In this document: piece after piece, positions 12,731 to 22,158 of the stretch | Layout: every line of letters starts with the position of its first letter | Position numbering within the stretch: position 1 is the stretch's first letter | From: a virus | DNA length: 40,785 bases | Strand: one strand, 5' to 3' | IMG/VR virus record: IMGVR_UViG_3300048553_000029 | Location: 1 to 40,785 of that record | Position numbers and translations under genes: made by a program | The notes under the pieces: generated by a model | Databases searched by the model: none | What the model saw: only the letters and a program-made list of their open reading frames with translations | Told to the model about the DNA's origin: nothing

Positions 12731-12996
12731 TATTCAACCTCCTCTGGCCAAGCAGGCCAACTATTTTTAGTGCTGAGAACTGCAAAGTAGGCGTCTTCAG
12801 TAGTGACACCGTTAAATAATGCACACCTTTGATCAGATACACTGCGAACGGCATCTCGGTATGTAGAAACATTTGCTGGAATGTCAACGTTTTTTTCAGC
12901 TTGACGAGTCACATACCAATCTGTTGATGACAACAATGAATGTGCCTCTTGTTTAATTGTTTTTACTTGATCAGCAACGAATTCAATAATGTTCAT
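12730..12996 (-). CDS. Tail-fibre assembly-like domain protein (88 aa)
   Basis: From ATG 12996 (MNIIEFVADQVKTIKQEAHS) the protein contains SSTDWYVTRQAEKNVDIP and a VSTYRDAVRSVSDQR block, the same domain as in the C-terminal half of the protein at 8350-8790. It lies between the two glycine-rich adhesin paralogues, three bases after one stop and sharing a base with the next start. Likely a chaperone or attachment factor for the fibres. Confidence 0.75.
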   Translation of the reverse strand: MNIIEFVADQVKTIKQEAHSLLSSTDWYVTRQAEKNVDIPANVSTYRDAVRSVSDQRCALFNGVTTEDAYFAVLSTKNSWPAWPEEVE

Positions 12997-12998
12997 AA

Positions 12999-14117
12999 TT
13001 ATGCGAGTGCAAAGGTTACAGTTCCAGTTCCCGCAGTACACTCATAAATAGTAGTATTGTCAGCAGGGACAGCGGTAGATGTAAAAGTCACACCAGCTGA
13101 GAATGTTGCGGTGTAAGAATCTGGAATGCGAATAATTACTACTCCGTCTGCACCAGCACCACCATCGAGTTCATCGGCTACTGAGTCATAGCCGCCTCCA
13201 CCACCACCACCTGAGCCTGGGGTTGAACCAATACGTTCTGCGTATTGTCCAGCAGCTTGCCTAAAACCACCACGACCACCAGTTCCGTTAGAGCCACCTT
13301 TACCTTGGGCTGCAACAGTAGTATTGGTGTAAGTACCGCCACCACCACCAGCGGCATAAATAACAGCAGTACCATTAATGTCATTTGACACACCAGGACC
13401 ACCATCACCACCGGTGTCGTAAGAGACAAGGGCACCACTGGCATCAACACCAACACCACCGGCACCACCACCGCCAGCGCCAGCGTAGTTGGGGTTACTT
13501 GCAGGACCGCCACCATTATTACCTTGTCCAGTAGTACCAGATCCAACTAGGCCGCCTGTTCCATAATTACCGTATCCACTAGCACCACCACCGGATCCAC
13601 CGTCTTTACCGTGGGCTTCAGCAATAGTGTAGTTAGCCATCTGGCCACCGCCGCCTCCACCACCGCCAATAGCGGTCAGGGTACCGAGAACACTATTCGC
13701 GCCATTATTACCCGCATATCGGGTGGTGCTATTTCCAACTGTCCGTGCTCCACCAGCACCAATAGTAACTGTATAAGCAGTATTCAAGCTAAAAGTTGAA
13801 GTATCGTTAGATGCCGCTAGATAACCACCGGCACCACCGCCACCGCCGCATACCCAAGAATAAGCAGTAGAACCACCAGCTCCACCTCCTCCAACAACCA
13901 AATAGCGTACAGAGAAAGCAGGCAATTCTCCTTCCTTAACTTTTCTCCATTGAGCTGGACTGCTAGTAGTTGACCAAAATTCCATTTCACCGTTGTCCGT
14001 GTTAAACCGGATTTCACCAGCATCAGCACTAGCTGGCCTGTTTGCTGTATTTCCTGAAGGAATTTGGACGGATTGAGTGCCGCCAAATTCACCTTGACCA
14101 TTAATAGTAAAAGCCAT
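12999..14117 (-). CDS. Glycine-rich tail adhesin, copy A (372 aa)
   Basis: The N-terminal part has RPASADAGEIRFNTDNGEME with an EFWS...QWRKV ending, then LPAFSVRYLVVGGGGAGG leads into about 230 residues of Gly-rich blocks. It ends GVVIIRIPDSYTATFSAGV plus a short beta tail. Domain order matches copy B exactly. The start at ATG 14117 lies two bases after the gp17-like fibre stop; an upstream ATG overlapping the fibre gene is less likely. One reading frame in the shadow is Val/Leu-rich and is an artefact of GGT/GGC-rich codons. Confidence 0.8.
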   Translation of the reverse strand: MAFTINGQGEFGGTQSVQIPSGNTANRPASADAGEIRFNTDNGEMEFWSTTSSPAQWRKVKEGELPAFSVRYLVVGGGGAGGSTAYSWVCGGGGGAGGYLAASNDTSTFSLNTAYTVTIGAGGARTVGNSTTRYAGNNGANSVLGTLTAIGGGGGGGGQMANYTIAEAHGKDGGSGGGASGYGNYGTGGLVGSGTTGQGNNGGGPASNPNYAGAGGGGAGGVGVDASGALVSYDTGGDGGPGVSNDINGTAVIYAAGGGGGTYTNTTVAAQGKGGSNGTGGRGGFRQAAGQYAERIGSTPGSGGGGGGGYDSVADELDGGAGADGVVIIRIPDSYTATFSAGVTFTSTAVPADNTTIYECTAGTGTVTFALA

Positions 14118-14119
14118 AA

Positions 14120-15439
14120 TTAAACAATCACCCAAGTTGAACCAGAAGGAACGGTGACAGTTGCACCGCTATTGATAGTCAGAGGACCAGCACTAACAAC
14201 GTTCTTACCAGTGCTAATCGTGTAGCTAGTGGTAACAGTGTTGTCATGTTCTAGAGCCCAACCATCTGTGCCACCACCAGTAGCACCACCACCAATTGCA
14301 CCCCACGCAGACCCATAGCCTTCAAAGCTAGAAGTTGTGGTGTTGTAGCGGATCATGCCTGAAGCAGGTGATCCATCACGTTGTGCAGTAGTACCAACAG
14401 GAAGCGTGGCAGAACCAGTAGTAGAAGTACGGGGAACCTTCTCAGTGTCAAGCTCAGCAATCGCTGCTTGAACGTTGGTAGCAGACACGTCACCAGTAGC
14501 GGTAGACGTGATGTTTGCTGCATCACCAGGGACGTAAGCAATAACCCAAGCAGAACCTGTGTACACCTTCATCACGTTGGATGTAGTGTTGTAGTACAGG
14601 TCACCACCAGTCAAAGGATCACCGTCGTTATCAACAGTTGGATCGCTTGCTTTGGCACCTAGATAGGTATCATCAAAGTTATCAAATGCAGCAAGTGCAG
14701 CAGCCGCAGAGGATGCAGCAGCAGTTGCACTGCCAGATGCTGCTTGTGCTGAAGCACTTGCATTACCTTCTGAAGTAGAAGCAGCAGCAGCTGAACCTTG
14801 AGCATTGGTTTCGCTAGTAGATGCATTACCTGCTGAAACTAAAGCAGCACTTGCTTGCGTAGTTGCAGTATTAGCTTGTGTGGTGGCGATAGAAGCTTGT
14901 GCGCCTGCGGTTGTCGCACTGGTACCTGCAGCAGTTTCAGACGCCAAAGCAGCCGCAGCACTTGCAGCAGCAGCTGAGGCATAACCACCAGCAAGACCAA
15001 CAGTGCTATCTACATAGGCTTTAGTCGATGCGTCAGCGTTAGCCGTGGGTGTACCAAGGTTGACGATCTTGTTGGTCTGCATGTCCAGATCACCGGACAT
15101 TGACCCTCCACTAGCATCAACACTCCGCTCTTCACGCTCTTGGGCAGAGTACACCAGTTGCAGGTTGTTGTTGTTCAGGTCCTGTGCGCGGATAGCAGAA
15201 CCCGAAACAAACGTAGCTTGAGGAGAGCTAATGTCCGTATCACGGAAGATACGAATCGTCTGACCAGAGGTAGGAAATGGAGCTACCGTAAAGCGAATCT
15301 GGGTGTCGTTGTCAAAAGAGAAGTCGGTGGTTACAACATCATCAACAGACACCTTGATGTCAGTACGCTCAAGGTATGGGAAAGTAATTGAAAAAGGGCC
15401 GGCCGTACCGTTACCCGGAATAGTAGTGTCAGTTGCCAT
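14120..15439 (-). CDS. Tail fibre, T7 gp17-like N-terminus (439 aa)
   Basis: Residues 1-130 match the T7 gp17 tail-attachment domain: GPFSITFPYLERTDIKVSVD, FPTSGQTIRIFRDTD, then AIRAQDLNNNNLQLVYSAQE. About 130-235 is a long Ala/Ser/Thr-rich coiled or collagen-like shaft (ASAAAASAAAALASETAAG type). The C-terminal third has a 'GDLYYNTTSNVMKVYTGSAW' module and a short beta end. It lacks a large receptor-binding tip, which fits a design in which the following adhesin proteins carry host recognition (inference). It binds the tail at the portal/tube junction in T7. Confidence 0.9.
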   Translation of the reverse strand: MATDTTIPGNGTAGPFSITFPYLERTDIKVSVDDVVTTDFSFDNDTQIRFTVAPFPTSGQTIRIFRDTDISSPQATFVSGSAIRAQDLNNNNLQLVYSAQEREERSVDASGGSMSGDLDMQTNKIVNLGTPTANADASTKAYVDSTVGLAGGYASAAAASAAAALASETAAGTSATTAGAQASIATTQANTATTQASAALVSAGNASTSETNAQGSAAAASTSEGNASASAQAASGSATAAASSAAAALAAFDNFDDTYLGAKASDPTVDNDGDPLTGGDLYYNTTSNVMKVYTGSAWVIAYVPGDAANITSTATGDVSATNVQAAIAELDTEKVPRTSTTGSATLPVGTTAQRDGSPASGMIRYNTTTSSFEGYGSAWGAIGGGATGGGTDGWALEHDNTVTTSYTISTGKNVVSAGPLTINSGATVTVPSGSTWVIV

Positions 15440-15459
15440 GTTTTTCTAGTTGGGTACGG

Positions 15460-18400
15460 TTATTCGATACCGGCGTATTGTTTAATAACGTCAATCTCTG
15501 CTTGACTAAAATCACCACGGAGCTGTCTTTGTCGCTTGTACTTTTCAGCAGCAACCAGTTCTTTATAAGACGGATCTTGCTGCATCAGTTTATTAAGAGC
15601 AGTACGCTTATACTTGCTGATCTCGCGAGTGATCATACGGATGTGTGGAGGGCTAGACTCATCATCGTTAAAGAAGGTCTCCATATCAACTGGACGACCA
15701 CGATATGCTTCTTCCATTTTCTTCCACTCTGGATCTCGCATAATCTTCTCAAGCCGCTTGGTAAGTCCGCTCTTGGCCAGGATCTTGGCTAGTTGCTCAC
15801 GATGCCTTGGTTCCAACTTAACACCAAAGTTGCCGGTCTTCAGCAATTCATTGGATGGATACCCAATCTGGCTTAGTTTCTGAGCAACAAAGTTATCGTT
15901 GACGTTCTGGATGCGAATGGGGCTAACAGCATTAAACAGTCCGCCACCAGCGCTGTGGAGTTTATCGCCACTGATCCAAGAGGTGACAGAAGGCAGATCA
16001 TTGCCATAGCCAGGAGCTGCGGCAATCAACATACGATCCAGCTCACCACGCAGTTCCTTCATATAGGGGTCTACAGAATTAGCAAAAGCTCTACGCAGAC
16101 CAGAAGCAGGAACATAGTTGTTAGCCATATTCAATGCCATACGAAAACCACTGGGGTCATTCATGTTCTTAGGAGAGAAGATTTCTCCAAGCTCAGATAG
16201 ACCAGCCAAGAAACTCTTGTCGGTGTAGCCAGCTGTAATCGAGTAAACCAGCTGCTGCATAGCACGGCTAGCTCCTTCTGCTCCGCCCATTTTGCTCAGG
16301 CGTACAATGTCTGCGGTGACAGACAGGAAAGAGTTGATAGGTTCAAAGCTTGCATAAGAAACCCACACACCACCAATCTTAATCGACATAGGTGGACGGC
16401 CTTCTGCTTGCCAAGCTTTTCTTTCGTTTGCGTCTGGAGGATAGTTGCCTGTAACATCAGTAAACATAGCTACTGTCGTTAGCAAGCCCATAGTCATAAG
16501 CCCTGTTGCATAGCGGCCCTCAAGCTCAGCCATCAACATACGGTCGCCGTTTTTCTTGGCTGCTATGTAAGTCTTATCCATCTGACGGATAATTTGGTTA
16601 GCGCCAGGCAGATGTTCTAGGCCGTAGCCCAAAAGGTTACCAGGGGTACGAATAAACGGCAGGAACAAACGACCAGAGCCCAAAGGCAGTTGATCAACAA
16701 AGTTAGATAGGGCATTGACAATCGCACCAGGATCTTGCTGGAACGTAGCCCGCTCTGCATAGTTAAGAAGATCTTTGTCAAGAATACGGCCAGTACCTGG
16801 ATCAATACCTTGAGAGAACTTTTTAACATACGAATCCATCAACGCATCAACGGATTCATCATCAACTGCGTGCATGATGGCTTCATACTTAGCTTTGGAG
16901 TAAAGCCTGTATCGAGCAGATAGACTCTTAAAGAAGTCATCACTTGCCATCAGAGCACGGCTAGGCCAGCTCACCCATGGGTTGTTTTGGAAACGATAGC
17001 TGTTTCTCAAAAACCCAACAGCCATTTTTTCAGACGGGGTGGTGGCAGCAAGTTCCATTTGACGCAGCATGGCTTGCGTTTCAAAATCTTGTACCGCAAA
17101 CTTCGCATTAAAATTAACCGAAGTACCCGTCTTGTAAGTTTGTTTAGCAATCTTCCAAGCATCGCCAAGTCCAGAGAAAAGTGAGTTAGCCCCCGCAAGA
17201 GCTGACGCACGAACCGATTTGTCATTAGTAACAACACCACGCAGATACGCAGACAACGGCCGCTCAACGAGCGAATAAGAGTTACCAACTGCGTTACGGA
17301 AGTGAGTGATAGGACCAGACAGAATCGACTGATACATGGCCGTGGTAGCCTGTTTAGCGCCTTGAACAATGGCAGCAGTAACAAACTTAACTTGATTGGT
17401 AGGATCACCACCAGCCAACACCATCATATTAATTAGACGGTCGGCTTCTGCTTGAGCAGCAGGGTCACCACTACGCAACTTATTCTTCAGACTGACAGCC
17501 CATTCACGCACTTCTTTGATGCTTAGCTCAAAGTTGTCACGGTTAGCTGCCTCGTCGATTGGCATACCAATACGACGTTTAAAGATCTCCAGGGTAGAGC
17601 CTGTTTTGTACGCAGTAAATTTATGGAACTCCAAAAGAGATACCAAACGATCAATACTACGATCAAGCAAGTTACCAGGAGGGGCGCCGGCTTGGCGCAG
17701 TTCTGTTGCTTCTTTAGCTAACTGGTGAATCTGTTCGGCAGTATCACCAATCAAAGCTTTAGTAACAAGGATGCCACTCTTAGACAGAAGTTTGTCCGAT
17801 TTTGAATCAGGATCGAGCAAACCGTTGTCTTTCATCATCTGCTTCAGCTCATCAGCTGGAGCTTCTGGTTTAAGAGCAGACCTAAAATCTTCTAGCTTGT
17901 CAGCAGCATGGCGCAAGATGTCAGCCACAGGAACTTTCAACCTGGCTGCCATGGCTTGCAAGTCCATGTCTTTGCTGTATTGACGGATAAGCTGCTCAGC
18001 TTCTGGCCGATAAGCCATGATCTTGTACTGAGCATCCGTCATCATGTGGGCACCGCCCGACTCCAACGGAGTGTATTCTTTAGGAAACGGCGCACCTGAA
18101 TCAGGGTTCTCTGCTTTGAGTTGTTGCTCAACAGCAGTTTGAGGTTTTGCAGGAGTGTTGATTGCTGCAACATCTTGCTGGTCAGCACCCTTCAAATCAT
18201 CAGGGTTGTAACCTCGTGACAGGTTTTCATCAATCTCAGCTTTGTGGAGACGAATATCCTCAAGGGTTGACATTGCTGCCTTGTATCGAGGATCTTCTGG
18301 TTTAACACCAGCACGCTGCAAGTTAGCCATCTTGACGACAACATCATTTTCAGCACGAGTCAGGTCGTCAAGCTGCTCTTGATAAATGTCGTCAAAGCGA

Positions 18401-19488
18401 TCAGCTTCTTCGGCAACTGCTTTGGTGTGCTGAGCATCCACCTCTTTCATCTTCTTCTGGCTTTCTTTCAAACCAGTTTCCAATGCTTGCTCTTTTGTCG
18501 CACCGTTTTTAATAGCGCGTTGAGCTGCCTTACGGCCAAAACTTAGCCAAAGGAAACCATCAGCAATAGAGCCGATGACACCACCTTCTAGCGAGCCTTT
18601 AACCTTGGCTGTAAACGGATCGTCATCTTCCTCACTACGCAATGCCGTCAAGAACGAATCATGTAGCGGATGATCTTCAGGAATAAAGCTGTTAACCATC
18701 GCCGAGAAGTTTCCATCCTCGGGTGTGGTTGTAATAAAGTCAGCAATAGCGCCAGGAATCACACCTTCGCGCAATGCTTGCTTGATGTTTTTAGGACCAC
18801 CCTTCACACCAAGACGCAGGAATCCAGGACCCCGCACCATCAGTTGACGAGTGATAACAATGATTTCAGCAAGCTTAGCTGCCATCTTGCCTACTTCTGT
18901 CTTGGGCTTCTTAGTACCAAACGAATAGGCAGCAGCTACATAGCGATCAGAAAAAGGATCTTCTGTGGGTTTGGTTTCTAAACCACGAACAGAAGTCAGT
19001 CCTTTCTTAACTACATCGCCAAGAAGGTCAGCTGTGTTGAGAGTATCTTCGACAGTGCCAACAACGGCTCCTGTGCCAACTCGAACAGCTTCAGCAGCAA
19101 CAGTACTAGCAGGGTCTTGGTATAGCTGCTCTTCAAATTGTTCAGCCTGTTCACGGCCTTCCTCTCGAAGAGCTTCCCTGTTTTCAACAATTTGTTCTCG
19201 TGTGAGTTGATCACCTTGGAAGGTATCATCAACAAAATCTCGAATACCAACAGCGGCATTCTCAAGAAAGCCAGAAAGACCCTCAGCAGGGCCTGAGAGA
19301 TTGTCTAAAGGGTTGACGGTGGTAGTAGCATCTTCACCCTCTTTAGGCATCTCTGTGGCGCTTTCAGCAACCTCTCCTGCTTCTTTAGCAAGGCGGAGTT
19401 CTTCAGCAGCACGATTCTTGCTTTCTTCTTCTTGTCTTTTACGATAATTTTCTTCTAGGTACTCAGGATCATAAACCGCTCTAGGCAT
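15460..19488 (-). CDS. Internal virion (ejection) protein, T7 gp16-like (1342 aa)
   Basis: The largest gene, in the gp16 position. The N-terminal 400 residues are charged and helical (EENYRKRQEEESKNRAAEEL, AEEADRFDDIYQEQLDDLTR). The middle (about 690-960) contains the region with GPITHFRNAVGNSYSLVERP and WVSWPSRALMASDDFFKSL. Hydrophobic helices appear near YATGLMTMGLLTTVAMF. In T7 gp16 enters the cell and forms the DNA-transit channel. No transglycosylase motif is visible at its N-terminus, unlike T7 gp16. The start at ATG 19488 is preferred over a TTG two codons upstream. Confidence 0.85.
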   Translation of the reverse strand: MPRAVYDPEYLEENYRKRQEEESKNRAAEELRLAKEAGEVAESATEMPKEGEDATTTVNPLDNLSGPAEGLSGFLENAAVGIRDFVDDTFQGDQLTREQIVENREALREEGREQAEQFEEQLYQDPASTVAAEAVRVGTGAVVGTVEDTLNTADLLGDVVKKGLTSVRGLETKPTEDPFSDRYVAAAYSFGTKKPKTEVGKMAAKLAEIIVITRQLMVRGPGFLRLGVKGGPKNIKQALREGVIPGAIADFITTTPEDGNFSAMVNSFIPEDHPLHDSFLTALRSEEDDDPFTAKVKGSLEGGVIGSIADGFLWLSFGRKAAQRAIKNGATKEQALETGLKESQKKMKEVDAQHTKAVAEEADRFDDIYQEQLDDLTRAENDVVVKMANLQRAGVKPEDPRYKAAMSTLEDIRLHKAEIDENLSRGYNPDDLKGADQQDVAAINTPAKPQTAVEQQLKAENPDSGAPFPKEYTPLESGGAHMMTDAQYKIMAYRPEAEQLIRQYSKDMDLQAMAARLKVPVADILRHAADKLEDFRSALKPEAPADELKQMMKDNGLLDPDSKSDKLLSKSGILVTKALIGDTAEQIHQLAKEATELRQAGAPPGNLLDRSIDRLVSLLEFHKFTAYKTGSTLEIFKRRIGMPIDEAANRDNFELSIKEVREWAVSLKNKLRSGDPAAQAEADRLINMMVLAGGDPTNQVKFVTAAIVQGAKQATTAMYQSILSGPITHFRNAVGNSYSLVERPLSAYLRGVVTNDKSVRASALAGANSLFSGLGDAWKIAKQTYKTGTSVNFNAKFAVQDFETQAMLRQMELAATTPSEKMAVGFLRNSYRFQNNPWVSWPSRALMASDDFFKSLSARYRLYSKAKYEAIMHAVDDESVDALMDSYVKKFSQGIDPGTGRILDKDLLNYAERATFQQDPGAIVNALSNFVDQLPLGSGRLFLPFIRTPGNLLGYGLEHLPGANQIIRQMDKTYIAAKKNGDRMLMAELEGRYATGLMTMGLLTTVAMFTDVTGNYPPDANERKAWQAEGRPPMSIKIGGVWVSYASFEPINSFLSVTADIVRLSKMGGAEGASRAMQQLVYSITAGYTDKSFLAGLSELGEIFSPKNMNDPSGFRMALNMANNYVPASGLRRAFANSVDPYMKELRGELDRMLIAAAPGYGNDLPSVTSWISGDKLHSAGGGLFNAVSPIRIQNVNDNFVAQKLSQIGYPSNELLKTGNFGVKLEPRHREQLAKILAKSGLTKRLEKIMRDPEWKKMEEAYRGRPVDMETFFNDDESSPPHIRMITREISKYKRTALNKLMQQDPSYKELVAAEKYKRQRQLRGDFSQAEIDVIKQYAGIE

Positions 19489-19521
19489 AGTCAAAAGGCC
19501 CGCAGGCTAAATGGAATAAGG

Positions 19522-19547
19522 AAAAAGAGGGCCAGCGCACCAGCCCT
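19522..19547 (-). terminator. Rho-independent terminator after the gp15-like gene
   Basis: On the minus strand AGGGCTGG and CTGGCCCT form an eight-pair stem (two wobbles) around TGCG, followed by CTTTTTCC. The hairpin overlaps the gp15-like stop codon. It would lower transcription into the gp16-like and fibre genes. Confidence 0.7.
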
Positions 19548-22158
19548 ACCTACCTCTACGAAGAGCTACAAGAGCTCGTTGTGCATCAGGTAAAAATTCT
19601 CGGTACTTTCCGCTCTTGTAAACGGACCAAGCATTAAATCCCTGTAGCTTGAAAACATAACGCATAGCCATGGCGTTAATAGTTGGATCATTAAGTTGAT
19701 CATTAGAGACCAAGCCTAGGGCTGCTCTACGCTCAGGACCCATATCACCCAACATATTAATCTGCCACAACCCATAGGAATCATCACCAGTTGAAGCATC
19801 ATCGTTGTGAGCTTCTGGATCGCCACTAGACTCAGCAAGAGCAATGGCTAAAAGCTTAACAGCATCTCTGTCGTTAAAGCCTTGGTTGAAAGCTAGCTGT
19901 AGAATCTCTGTATCGCCCATTGGCGTAATTGAGCCTCTGGGCGTTTCTACTTTGAATGTGCCGGCCTCCTTTGCAGCAAGTCGTTCAGAACGTTGTTGAG
20001 CTTGTGCCACTCCTGCTGCACCTGCTGCCTGTGACAACTCATCATCAGAGTTGTAGAGACGATTAGCTGCACCAGGAGCCAGCCGCATCGCTGTGCCTTC
20101 ACGCTCTGCAGCTTCTTTAAGATAGGGGGTGGGATTGATGCCATAGTGTTCTGCTTGCAGTTTCAGAAAGGTAGCCATTGGCATGTGTGCTGGCTTGATT
20201 CGTGGATCACGAGCCCTGCCAGTCAGTTGCTGATTATCGCGGAACCTTTCTAAATTAGCTTTGACTTCGTTCTCTGTCAACAGAATGCTATTTTCTGGAT
20301 GATCGTAACGATTGTCTAATTGATCAACACGAACATTACTATTATCGTAAACAGGCTCACCATCAGCGTTCTTACGAATCGTCATGGCCTCTTTAGTGCT
20401 TTTACGAGGCTTTCCTTTAGAATCGTAATATTCTAAAAAGACTCGTTTAGAGATTTTTTCTAACTCTTTAGACAGCTCATCCTGTGTTGGATAAACACCC
20501 TTAGTGTTTTTGTACTGTTCTCTATATTCAAACAGCTGATCTTCAACTGCTTGTTGATAAGCATAATAAGCTTCAGGGTTTTGGCTTGGTTTACCAGTAA
20601 TATCAAAGGAAACCTCACCAGCCTCAGCCAATACTTGCTGAGTAGAATCCCTTACTTGCCTACCATAAGTCTTTTCATATTCTTTACGTTCTCTATCAAC
20701 TGCTTGTCCACGCAGGTTTTCTTTCAAGCTATCAGGAATCTCTAACGCATCAATCATTTCAAGCGTCATGTCATCACGAGCAAGAGCTGTATTGTAAATA
20801 GCATACTCTTGAGGCAGAAGGCGCTCGGTCTTGTCTTTAGCTAAGAAGATGCGTGATTCGGCATTATCATACTTAGCAATGCGCTCAAGCAATATCTTTT
20901 CTTGTTGAGCATATTGAGATGAGTCTGTAGTCGAGGCTCTTAATTCTGTCAGCTCAGCAATCAAATCATTAACTTCACGAGCTTCTTGCTGGCGAATATA
21001 CGATTGCTCTTGACGACCCTTTTGGCGGAGCCTGGCGCGTGCTGCGCGGAATTGATCCGCATTAAGCTTGCCTAGGTTACCACTCTTAGGATCGCCTTCA
21101 ATTTTCGTAAGCCGTTCTAAACGCTGCAATGCAGCTTCTGCTTCTTCTGGAGGTAAAGATTCCGCAGACGAAATCATACCTTCTAGTGCCAGTTTGGCGG
21201 CTTTACCTTTACTAAGACCAGCCAGTGTTTGCAAGTCTTTAACAGCCTGCTGATAGGTATTGCCTAGTTCTTGATCTGTAATGTTCTCAGTAGTTGCAGC
21301 AACCCTAAGACCACTAAGAATGTTATATTCGTTGGTCTCACGCTCGTTAGCAATAACTTGACTAACAGTGTTGGATTTGATTTGTGACTTTGCGGCCTGG
21401 AATGTAGGGGCAAAGTTCTCAGCCAAGACAACAGGGTTGAGACGAGAGATACCCCGAGATTCAAACAGTTCTTCTGAGCCTACAGCCAGAGCTGCTTCAA
21501 TCTCGTACTCGTCACCAGACTGAGCAATCTCTGCTGGTGATTTCCTTGTGCCATCTGGAAGAACAACAATAGGATCAGTCCGTGTCATGAAGGAGGTAAG
21601 GAAAGGCTGAACCTCAAGGGCTGCCTTCTTTGCCATACCAACCGCACGACCATAAGCACGCCAACCTGAAACAGCTGGGCTGCTCTTACGGATCTGCAGG
21701 CTGAGCTCTTTGTTGCCCTCTTCTTCTAGACTATTGGCAACTTCACCATCAGCTTCGGCTGCGTTAGCAAGCACCTCAGCTTCTTTCTTGTGTTCAGTAT
21801 AAACAGACTCAGGAAACTGAGCACGTCCGTTCATGATTTCCGCAAGGCCAGCATTGTATTCTGCTTTGTTGCGACGCTCGGTACGGTCTTCTAAATCTTT
21901 CTGAAGGGTAGAGCTAAACTTTGCTAACGCATCTAGGTTCTGCTTACCACGCTCTTCAAACTGCGAACCAATCTGTTGCAGCTGGTTACGGTACTGTTCT
22001 TCAGACCGGTTCAGCTGTTTGCCATAGTCAGCAGCAGCACGTTCACGCTTACGGGCAGCAGAGTCTTCTTGTTTTTGAATTTGAGAGGAAGGATCATAAG
22101 CCGTAGCAGCCTTAAAGCCTCTAGGACCTTGATACCCAGTAAGTTGAATGTCTGCCAT
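19546..22158 (-). CDS. Internal virion protein, gp15-like, with C-terminal muramidase-like domain (870 aa)
   Basis: Residues 1-700 are charged and helical (DSAARKRERAAADYGKQLN, NELTELRAS-type segments) as in T7-family gp15 core proteins. The last 125 residues look like a soluble lytic transglycosylase/lysozyme fold: ILQLAFNQGFNDRDAVKLLA, IALAESSGDPEAH with a probable catalytic Glu, DDSYGLWQINMLGDMGPERR, then FNAWSVYKSGKYREFL. In T7 this activity is on gp16. It would open peptidoglycan locally during DNA entry. The start shares a base with the gp14-like stop. Confidence 0.85.
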   Translation of the reverse strand: MADIQLTGYQGPRGFKAATAYDPSSQIQKQEDSAARKRERAAADYGKQLNRSEEQYRNQLQQIGSQFEERGKQNLDALAKFSSTLQKDLEDRTERRNKAEYNAGLAEIMNGRAQFPESVYTEHKKEAEVLANAAEADGEVANSLEEEGNKELSLQIRKSSPAVSGWRAYGRAVGMAKKAALEVQPFLTSFMTRTDPIVVLPDGTRKSPAEIAQSGDEYEIEAALAVGSEELFESRGISRLNPVVLAENFAPTFQAAKSQIKSNTVSQVIANERETNEYNILSGLRVAATTENITDQELGNTYQQAVKDLQTLAGLSKGKAAKLALEGMISSAESLPPEEAEAALQRLERLTKIEGDPKSGNLGKLNADQFRAARARLRQKGRQEQSYIRQQEAREVNDLIAELTELRASTTDSSQYAQQEKILLERIAKYDNAESRIFLAKDKTERLLPQEYAIYNTALARDDMTLEMIDALEIPDSLKENLRGQAVDRERKEYEKTYGRQVRDSTQQVLAEAGEVSFDITGKPSQNPEAYYAYQQAVEDQLFEYREQYKNTKGVYPTQDELSKELEKISKRVFLEYYDSKGKPRKSTKEAMTIRKNADGEPVYDNSNVRVDQLDNRYDHPENSILLTENEVKANLERFRDNQQLTGRARDPRIKPAHMPMATFLKLQAEHYGINPTPYLKEAAEREGTAMRLAPGAANRLYNSDDELSQAAGAAGVAQAQQRSERLAAKEAGTFKVETPRGSITPMGDTEILQLAFNQGFNDRDAVKLLAIALAESSGDPEAHNDDASTGDDSYGLWQINMLGDMGPERRAALGLVSNDQLNDPTINAMAMRYVFKLQGFNAWSVYKSGKYREFLPDAQRALVALRRGR

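Noticed and set aside
13178-13546. 122-aa Val/Leu-rich frame inside the glycine-rich adhesin
   Set aside because: Produced by repeated GGT/GGC codons read in another frame; no start signal.
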